From: Plasmodium coatneyi
Taxonomy: Eukaryota; Apicomplexa; Aconoidasida; Haemosporida; Plasmodiidae
DNA length: 64,000 nucleotides
Assembly: GCF_001680005.1 (NCBI RefSeq)
Contig: NC_033564.1
Location: forward strand, 682,001 to 746,000
Direction of reading: 5' to 3'
How positions within the stretch are numbered: position 1 is the stretch's first letter; the number at the start of each line of letters is the position of its first letter. A program made the position numbers and the translations under genes. Below the pieces are notes generated by a model. The model did no database searches. It was not told the DNA's origin and was given only the letters and a program-made list of their open reading frames with translations. Shown piece by piece: positions 56,676 to 64,000 of the stretch.

Positions 56676-58727
56676 TTACTCATTTCTGAGCTTTTCGAGG
56701 AGGATCTTGCCGGCGCCTCTCGTGAAGTCGGGCTCGATGAAGAGGGACTGGCTCTCGATACCGCTAAAGTTCACACCTCGGATTATCTTAAAGTAACCCT
56801 CCTTACCCCAGTTCTTTCCCCAACTGTTTCGGCCAATCCAGTATTTGTACAATTTACCGTCGATTTCTTCCTCTCCCCATCCGACTAAAACAATAGCGTG
56901 GTTAACCTTTTCCCATCCCGTGACGTTGTAAACGTAATTCTTCTTCGTGGCGTCTACGGTACATCTTCTTGCGTGAGGGAAGTCTTTAATGTAAAAAACG
57001 CCATCCGCATAATCGTAAAAATCGGGGGTAGCCTCAAAGGAAGCAACGATAGGACCATTTCTATACATTTCGTTCATCATGATTTTTTCTCCATTGCATT
57101 GGTTGCATCCGTAGCATCCTCCAATGTAGTTGTAGTCTCTTGCGTACCACTTCTCTGGGTCATTACTTATGGGATTTTTAAAATTCTCATGCATATCATT
57201 CGTCGTTGGGCTGGTAAACATGACTGCGTTTATTTGTCTTAAATTCTTCGTTGGCGGGGTGGGAGTGTTATTAGTACCCAATGCGGGGGTTACCATAGGA
57301 GTTTGATCCACTTTGTATGGGCAGGTCTCTGGCAGGGCCGTGTAGGGGAACACCTTATCTAAGGGGATACCCTGTAATTTTGCCATTTTGGCGACCAAAT
57401 ATGGGTAACCTCCATTGCAACCTTGGTCGTAGAAAGAGCACGAAAGAACTGTTTGTATAGACAACAAATCGTCGAAATTGTTCAGATATTTTTTGTCTAG
57501 ATTTTTTGTCAAGCCAATTTCGATTCTTCTTTTAAAGACATACATTTGGGATGCAATATAACAGGAACCACATAACAATTGGTTCGTCACGTCATACTCT
57601 CTTGTGTTATTATTAAATGGATCTCCCCAGGTGAAGTTCTTTGGCAGTTCGTCTATTTCTAATTCCCTGTGGGGGGACTTCTCCGTATCTTCATAATTTT
57701 CCAAATCCATTTCGTTCGTTTCGCTATCCCCAGTTTGACCTCCCAACTGCATAAGCGATACGGGCGATACGGGCTGGTCTGGATCACCCCCGCTGTTATT
57801 CACGTCGTCCTGAACGTGCTCGTTCTTATTACAGGGGCAAGCATACGTCTGTTTTGCATTCATCATCATTGCTCTGCTTATGGGTTTTTTCTTTCCGTGG
57901 TGTTTCATCTTGTGCCAGTACAATTCGCTGTTCTGATCGATGTGCATGTTTGTCCTCTTGGTAAAAGTTGGCTTGTCGTTGATGCTTGACATAGCGTCAT
58001 GTGGCGTGGGGTACATAAAGTTGTGCACATTTAACAGACTGTTGATGCTCGTTTCGGTGGGGAAGTTGTGTTGCGTGTTGGCTACATCTGCCGGCTCACC
58101 TGCTACATGGTACCTCTCTGCGTAAAAGCAACCGTATAATTTCTCATCCTTCGATTTGGTTATATCCACCCAACCGAATCTTATCTTGTTATAATTCGTG
58201 ACGTAGCATTCTGTCTCTCCATTGGAATCAGTTTGGTCGTCCTCCTTCGCTTCTCCACATTTGCCCGTCGGCTCATAATGCATAAACGCAGTGTAGGTTT
58301 CATTTCCTAACCTAATTTCAAACCCTTCATCACAAATGGTGGTCCATGTACCTATCTTCCTCTTATGCTCATCGTACACAACTAGCACCTTCCAATTCTT
58401 TCGATGCTCATTGCCAGTCGTATCGTGCATGTCTCCATAGGATATAAAGTCGTCGGATAAAATAACATACAAGTCAGAGGTAAAATTGTAATGGTTATCC
58501 AGGAGATACTTTTTATAGTCTGTTATTTTTACATTAAAAATGTTGTTGTTTGGTTGGGTTGATCCACAGGTCGTCATTTTTGGAGACGTCTGTGTCCTCT
58601 GAATCTTCCATTTTCCCACCAAATTTTTTATCTCTACATGTGCAGGGATATCGGCCGTGGTCAGACTTACATAAAGGGTATGCAGCAGAATTAAGCCGAA
58701 GCTTAAAATGTTCTTTGCTCTTCCCAT
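56676..58727 (-). CDS. DPAP1: Dipeptidyl aminopeptidase 1 (cathepsin C-like)
   Basis: Intronless, 683 residues from ATG 58727 (MGRAKNILSFGLILLHTLYV, signal peptide). An in-frame ATG further upstream at 58820 would add a poly-Phe stretch before the signal and is less likely. The N-terminal exclusion domain is followed by a papain-fold protease: Cys389 (LCGSCYIASQ), His610 (VNHAIVLVGWGEEE) and Asn634 (GRNSWGKNWGKEGYF). ELPKNFTWGDP marks the mature start, and CSFYDQGCNGGYP is typical of cathepsin C. An Asp/Asn-rich segment precedes the catalytic domain. DPAP1 removes dipeptides from haemoglobin fragments in the food vacuole. It sits directly upstream of HSP101, as I recall in P. falciparum. Confidence 0.95.
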   Translation of the reverse strand: MGRAKNILSFGLILLHTLYVSLTTADIPAHVEIKNLVGKWKIQRTQTSPKMTTCGSTQPNNNIFNVKITDYKKYLLDNHYNFTSDLYVILSDDFISYGDMHDTTGNEHRKNWKVLVVYDEHKRKIGTWTTICDEGFEIRLGNETYTAFMHYEPTGKCGEAKEDDQTDSNGETECYVTNYNKIRFGWVDITKSKDEKLYGCFYAERYHVAGEPADVANTQHNFPTETSINSLLNVHNFMYPTPHDAMSSINDKPTFTKRTNMHIDQNSELYWHKMKHHGKKKPISRAMMMNAKQTYACPCNKNEHVQDDVNNSGGDPDQPVSPVSLMQLGGQTGDSETNEMDLENYEDTEKSPHRELEIDELPKNFTWGDPFNNNTREYDVTNQLLCGSCYIASQMYVFKRRIEIGLTKNLDKKYLNNFDDLLSIQTVLSCSFYDQGCNGGYPYLVAKMAKLQGIPLDKVFPYTALPETCPYKVDQTPMVTPALGTNNTPTPPTKNLRQINAVMFTSPTTNDMHENFKNPISNDPEKWYARDYNYIGGCYGCNQCNGEKIMMNEMYRNGPIVASFEATPDFYDYADGVFYIKDFPHARRCTVDATKKNYVYNVTGWEKVNHAIVLVGWGEEEIDGKLYKYWIGRNSWGKNWGKEGYFKIIRGVNFSGIESQSLFIEPDFTRGAGKILLEKLRNE

Positions 58728-61656
58728 TTTTAAGACAACGCACACAGGAAAAAAAAAAAAAAATAGAACGTGATGAATTGTTAACCAGCAAATACACGAC
58801 AAACGTAGATATACGTTCAAGTCAAATCAAGGATGAACACACACGTACGAGCGGAAAAAAAAGATACATGTACAAAGGGGTAAGAAATAACTTCGCGATA
58901 GGGACATACAACACAATGCCACCGTTACGATGTTATCCTCTGCGGTTGTACAAAAAAAAAAAAAAAAAAAAAAAAGTGTGGCTCTTCTTTACTAATTTTT
59001 TTTCATTAAATTTTGCCAAATCAGTCGCTTTCGGCGAAAGGGGAAGGGGACATATATATATATCAGTCGTTCTACGGAGTGGCGCATACACGGTGAGGGA
59101 GTTGTCACCTATATATTATCATACATGCATAGTGTACAAGTCGGTACTAGTAATATATTTCTGCCTCCTCCTTACATATGAAACCTGTTCATGCGCAGGC
59201 ATTTCTAACGGTAAAAATTAGATGTAGAAAATATGGTACCAGCAACTCGCAAATGAACGTTCATACAACAACATAAAAAAGGTAAAAAATAAAATACATA
59301 CAAGCAGCACGAACCTCTATACTGATTTTACAACATGGGGGGGTTTTCCATCACATAGAACTCGCAGGAGCGTGGTTTCGCTTTGCTTCGTTCAGATTTT
59401 CTTTTTTTACATGATTCTATTTTGCATGGAAATTGGTAGTTCGAGAGTTTCTTACAAACTTGCAAACAGACGTGGGAATAAATAAGTCAGTCAAAAATTC
59501 TCATTTGGTAGTTAATAAATCAGTAATATAAGGGAAAAAAAAAAAATGGAAATAACATAAATGGTGAAAATAAGCATTATGGGCTTCTTCCCACCACGTG
59601 CCGTTTTTTTTAAACGTTTATAAATTGCATGTGTTTGACAAAATTAACATGCTTTGTACACCATTGCGGGAAAAAAAATAAAAAAAGCAGCAACATGGGG
59701 GGTGAGAGATCGGGAGCTTAATTTTTCCAATTGCCAATTTCGCTAATTTCCCCAACAGAAAAAAAAAAAAAAGTAACGTCAAGGCACGTATATACACATG
59801 GTTGGGTGACTCCACATCTGCTGTCGCATATTTTTACGCATGTTACTATGCTGCAAACAGAACAGAAAGGAGGGAATGAGCGAAAAAAGGGGAAAGGAAA
59901 AATACATACACGCGGAAGGAGAACAGTTACAAGTACAGGTGCAAATAATTTTACAACGTTGACAACAGCATGCATGTGTTCGTTCGTTTTTTTGTTCACC
60001 TGTTTGAATGCGCGTTCGCAATTCGCTCAGATTTACCTCATTTGGAGCAACGCAGGAAGGGAAAAATGTGAGTCCAATTTTGTTCCTTTTGTTGAGTTTT
60101 TTTCTGTTCGCCTATTTACGTTTTGTTTTCCTTTTTTTTGTGTTTTTTTTTTTTTTTTTTTTACGCCTTTTTTCGCGCGTACTTTTACGCCTCTATAGGG
60201 AGAAGGGTGTAAAACATTTTAGCTAGCTACTAAAAAAAAAAAAAAAATGCGGCTTTTTTTTTTTCCACTTGAAAATTTGCAAATTTTTAAAATTTCCAAA
60301 GCGAATTGTTTAATTTTATTGTGTCACAAAGTATATCACACAAAGTTGGGGAAAGAATATATATTTCACCATTTTACGCGTATGTTTTGTCTCCCCAATT
60401 TGTGTTCATTCGTTTCTGATATTTGCACAAAAAGGCGCGATAGTGAGTGTGGGGGATACTATATCCACTTTGACGTTGTTTTTCGCACATGCGAAAATGC
60501 CTTCAGCTGTAAAATTGGAAAAAATCGCCTTAACAGGTCAGGCAATTTGGAAAAAAAAAAAAAAAAAAAAGCATGTGTTAACCAAAATAGCTGTGACGAA
60601 TTTTATCACACGTTTGCGGGAAAAAAAAAGGAAGCTCTTCTCTTTCTCATCATGGATGGGAACAGCGAATCATGACAAATTTCGCGTTCACCTCTGAAAA
60701 AGGAAGGTGAACTTTTCCACCCCGTATAATCAGCCCGTTGAAGGAATGGCCAAATCGGGCGCATATGTTTCACTCCCGTGTGCTCACACGACATGAAGAA
60801 AAGAGCAACGGTATTCCATTTTTACCTCTTTTTCGTTCCGCGGGATGTGCCAAAAGAACAGCGCCCACTGGAAAAACAAGCGGTGTGTAGTGCATCCAGG
60901 AAAGACAACGCTCTCAATTCGAACGAAATGGGAACAATGTGCCGGCACAGGTTTAAAAAGCCCGGCCACTAAAAATCACCACCATTAGTGTGACTCCCTT
61001 TAACGCTGCTCAACGATAACAACGTAAAGAAAACACCCGAACAGGGTCGTCAAGGCATATTATATATGTACTTGGTGGAGGAGGTGCCACCTCCCTGCCT
61101 ACCCCCCTGCGTCAATTTTTAAAGGAATTTCAAAAAATTAAAAAGGGTCAAAATTTTTACTTGTAAAAAGTTGGACAAAATGAATTAAGGCATGAAAAAC
61201 AAAACTTGGCACGTGTAAATGAAAGAATAAATAATATAGACTTAAAAAGGAGGCTATGAAAAATAAAGGAGTGAAAATATACGCAGGGCGTGCACATATA
61301 AACATACGTAGAGCTGCACGAAGAATTAATTAGAAAAAAAACATTGGGCAAAAAAAAAAAAAAAAAAAAAAAAAAAAGTGTAATGCGCATGTGCACATAG
61401 GGGTAGATACGGTATCAACCATAACACTACACACACACACGCACGCACTACACACTTAAACAATGGACTTAATTTAAAAAAGTAAATTACGGCTATGCAT
61501 GCTGGAGGTATATATGGTATATAGGGGGACACACCTTCCACGTCTTATCAAATGAGCAAAAAAAAATGGGTGAAAATTGGCAAAATTGGGCCTCGAGGGC
61601 ATAATAGGCATAAAATGCGCATCAAGGTGAAAGGAAAAAATCGCTTTTCACCTCGT
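58728..61656. other. Intergenic region between DPAP1 and HSP101
   Basis: 2.9 kb of AT-rich DNA with numerous homopolymers (58953-58974, 60146-60163, 60551-60570, 61350-61377) and short TA/CA repeats. Several open frames of 60-220 codons are low-complexity and on both strands; none has a family motif. It holds the DPAP1 promoter and the HSP101 3' flank. Confidence 0.55.
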
Positions 61657-64000
61657 CTACACCGCGGAAAGGTTGATGACCAAATTGTTGGCGGCCTTGT
61701 TAAAATCGACGTGCACATCCATGTCGTCTACCAGTTCCTTTTTCAAATACATGATGGCAAATTTGGTCATGATAACACTTTCAATGAAAATGAGAGTTGG
61801 TCTTGCTCCTAACTCAGGATCGTACGACTGATCGATGATGTAGTCTACGGCCTTCTCCGATACGGATACGTGAATATTCTTCTCCTCTAAACGTTTTTCC
61901 AACTTTTTAAATCTCAACTTTACAATTTCACGTAGATTCTTTTTGCTCAAAGGTTCGAAAATTCCTATTTTGTCAATTCTGTTAACAAATTCAGGCTTAA
62001 AGACTTTTTTACATTTTTTGATGAGCTGGATTCTGAGGTCATCAAAAACTCTCTTATATTCTGGTGTGTCTGAATTGTTCGCATCAAAGAATAATTTTTT
62101 CTTAAATAGTTCTGCACCAAGGTTGGAGGTCATAATAATAATGGTGTTTGAAAAATCAATGTTCCTTCTGTGATTATCGTTGATGTATCCATCTCCTAAA
62201 ATTTGTAACAACACTTTAAAGACATCTGGATGAGCTTTCTCCAACTCATCGAAAAGAACAACGGAGTGGGGTCTCTCTCTCACTGCTTCGGTTAGCTGAC
62301 CAGAGTCACTGAATCCTACGTAACCTGGTGGACTACCAGTGATCTTCGACACTGAGTGTGCTTCCGTAAATTCAGACATGTTCACTCTGATCAGATTATC
62401 CTTCGAGCTGAACAGTTCAATGGCTAACGTTTTGGCTAACTCCGTTTTACCCACACCAGTAGGTCCCAAGAATAAGAACGTTCCAATGGGTTTCTCCGGA
62501 TCTTTCATACCAGTTGCCGCTTTAACGACTGCATCACTTAGCGATTTTATAATATCCTCATTTCCAATAATCGACTTGGATAAACTGTTGTACAGTTTGA
62601 GTGCCCCTTTGGACGATTCGAAGGAGAGGGAACCTAATGGCATACCCGAATCTCTCAAATAAATGTAGGACACATGCTCCTGATACACTGCATCTACGTT
62701 CATAGCGTTATGCGTTTTGGCTTCCACGTAAGCAAGTGTTTCCTTATACACTTCCATGTATTTTTCCTGGGCATCCTTCAGACTATTTTGCAACTCAATG
62801 GGGGGTTCTTTATTCGCACTCATATAATTCTGTGCAAGTTCCTTCAATTCGTTTAATCTTTTCTCTGCTTCTTTTTTTCTCTTTAATCTTTCTCCCGAAA
62901 CGACGTACTCCTCGTAATACGTTTTTAGTAGCTCTTTTTTATTTTCAAATTCTTTTATAAGATTGTTGTATTTCCTTTTGGAGACTTTATCGACGTCCAT
63001 TTCGAGTGTACTGATTTCGTAAGCCAATCGTTCGATCTCCCTCTCCGTCACATCAATGATACGGGGCTTTCCAGACAACTGTACTTGCAAGAACGAGCAA
63101 GCTTTATTCAACAGATCAATTGCTTTATCGGGTAAGTAACGGTCCTTTATAAACCTATCAGATACCTTCGCAGCGGCCACTAACGCTTTGTCTGTTATAT
63201 GTATGCCGTAGAAACTTTCATATTTGCTTTTTAACGATCTTAATATTTTTATGGTGTTTTCCACTGAGGGGGGTTCTACCAAAATTTTTTCAAATCTTCT
63301 TTCAAATGCGGAACAGCTTTCTATGAATTTTCTGTACTCCGCCACGGTAGTAGCTCCAATTAATTTGATCTCCCCCTTGGACAAAACTGGCTTCAATAAA
63401 TTCGCTGCGTCTGTTCCTCCTTCAGCTTTTCCAGCACCCAACAGTAAATGTATCTCATCAACAAAGAGGATAATTTTATTTTTTTTATTTTTCAACTCCT
63501 TAATAATATTTTTCATCCTTGTTTCAAATTCTCCTCTGTAGGAAGTTCCTGAGGTGAACTTTCTAAAATTTAAGCTGATGACTGTATACCCTCTAAGTTC
63601 CTTTGGGACGTCTCCTTTCTCTATTCTATACACTAATCCTTCTACAATGGTCGTCTTACCAGTACCGGGTTGTCCAACCAGGACGGGACTGTTCTTATTG
63701 TATCTTAGCAGAGACTCAATCACTGCTCTGATTTCTTCATCTCTTCCGTAAATTCCTTGCAACTTTCCATTTCGAACTTTTTCATTTAAATTTGATCCAA
63801 ACTGTTCTATGTACAATCCTCCAGACTTTCCATCCTTATCCTTCTTCGTTTTTTCCAACTTGCTTTTCAGGATCCCCTTCACCGCTTCGTCGGTCAGGTA
63901 AACTTCGTTCAATATTTCGTTAACCAGCTCATCGTTCATTAGACCACTGAGGAGGTGTTCCACGTCTACCTTCTGGCTCTTGTACTTGTTCGCCAGTGCC
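61657..64000 (-). CDS. HSP101: HSP101 / ClpB2 AAA+ chaperone, N-terminus beyond the window
   Basis: The frame is open to the right edge, giving about 780 C-terminal residues. Two AAA+ modules are present: NBD1 with Walker A GQPGTGKT and Walker B LFVDEIHLLLGAG, a coiled middle domain (KRKYNNLIKEFENKKELLK onward), and NBD2 with GPTGVGKT, VVLFDELEKAHPDV and sensor ARPTLIF. The signal peptide and part of the N-domain lie outside. HSP101 is the unfoldase of the PTEX translocon that drives exported proteins across the parasitophorous vacuole membrane. The C-terminus lacks a KDEL-like signal. Distinction from the apicoplast ClpB1 rests on the neighbouring DPAP1 and the divergent N-terminal repeats. 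Confidence 0.92.
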   Translation of the reverse strand, partial: ALANKYKSQKVDVEHLLSGLMNDELVNEILNEVYLTDEAVKGILKSKLEKTKKDKDGKSGGLYIEQFGSNLNEKVRNGKLQGIYGRDEEIRAVIESLLRYNKNSPVLVGQPGTGKTTIVEGLVYRIEKGDVPKELRGYTVISLNFRKFTSGTSYRGEFETRMKNIIKELKNKKNKIILFVDEIHLLLGAGKAEGGTDAANLLKPVLSKGEIKLIGATTVAEYRKFIESCSAFERRFEKILVEPPSVENTIKILRSLKSKYESFYGIHITDKALVAAAKVSDRFIKDRYLPDKAIDLLNKACSFLQVQLSGKPRIIDVTEREIERLAYEISTLEMDVDKVSKRKYNNLIKEFENKKELLKTYYEEYVVSGERLKRKKEAEKRLNELKELAQNYMSANKEPPIELQNSLKDAQEKYMEVYKETLAYVEAKTHNAMNVDAVYQEHVSYIYLRDSGMPLGSLSFESSKGALKLYNSLSKSIIGNEDIIKSLSDAVVKAATGMKDPEKPIGTFLFLGPTGVGKTELAKTLAIELFSSKDNLIRVNMSEFTEAHSVSKITGSPPGYVGFSDSGQLTEAVRERPHSVVLFDELEKAHPDVFKVLLQILGDGYINDNHRRNIDFSNTIIIMTSNLGAELFKKKLFFDANNSDTPEYKRVFDDLRIQLIKKCKKVFKPEFVNRIDKIGIFEPLSKKNLREIVKLRFKKLEKRLEEKNIHVSVSEKAVDYIIDQSYDPELGARPTLIFIESVIMTKFAIMYLKKELVDDMDVHVDFNKAANNLVINLSAV

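Noticed and set aside
58850..60700. Open frames of 60-220 codons between DPAP1 and HSP101
   Set aside because: Low complexity, homopolymer-driven, overlapping on both strands; no recognisable domain.

Overview
The window is nuclear DNA of a malaria parasite of the macaque clade, most likely Plasmodium knowlesi or a close relative such as P. coatneyi. Evidence: long degenerate arrays of the Plasmodium telomere heptamer (GGGTTTA/GGGTTCA) inside a chromosome, multi-exon KIR (pir superfamily) genes, a SICAvar 3' exon, GT-AG introns, moderate AT richness with many A/T homopolymers, and a gene block (DHHC palmitoyltransferase, RON4, esterase, PDX2, cyclophilin, SEC12, FT2, STT3, DPAP1, HSP101) that I recall in this order on P. 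falciparum chromosome 11. All gene names come from reading translated motifs; no search was run.

Positions 1-28,140 are a variant-antigen island. It holds five KIR-type genes with intact 5' ends (A 1-2485 minus, B 6455-8656 plus, C 13995-16464 plus, F 19668-22185 minus, G 25709-28023 plus), a 5'-truncated KIR fragment (E 18512-19051 plus) and an orphan SICAvar terminal exon (17408-17785 minus). One conserved gene, a Shewanella-like protein phosphatase (10120-11193), sits inside the island. Three interstitial telomere-like arrays (3690-5522, 12027-13107, 23173-24590) lie about 0.9-1.2 kb upstream of the KIR genes. In all five cases the array reads CCCTAAA on the gene's sense strand, so arrays between divergent genes switch strand in the middle like fused chromosome ends. 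KIR introns carry a G-rich minisatellite, and a short 3'-flank element recurs after the KIR genes. Two KIR loci (B and fragment E) encode stretches closely resembling host CD99, the molecular mimicry reported for this family.

Positions 28,800-64,000 are conserved core. On the plus strand: a ten-exon DHHC palmitoyltransferase, a six-exon PPIL3-type cyclophilin and the folate transporter FT2. On the minus strand: RON4 (moving junction, with a His-rich repeat domain), a large DUF676-type serine esterase split by a one-base frameshift in a homopolymer, PDX2 (seven exons, vitamin B6 synthesis), SEC12 (SAR1 exchange factor), STT3 (N-glycosylation), DPAP1 (haemoglobin dipeptide release) and most of HSP101 (PTEX export motor, running off the right edge). 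A perfect 36-bp inverted repeat with a 12-base loop stands in the long intergenic region between esterase and PDX2 (42065-42148).

The two halves differ in logic. The left half is fast-evolving surface antigen sequence organised with telomere-like DNA. The right half holds invasion, export, secretion and housekeeping genes with ordinary intergenic spacing. Splice sites were placed by eye from donor/acceptor consensus and reading-phase agreement; every exon chain given in the gene entries closes in frame except where stated.
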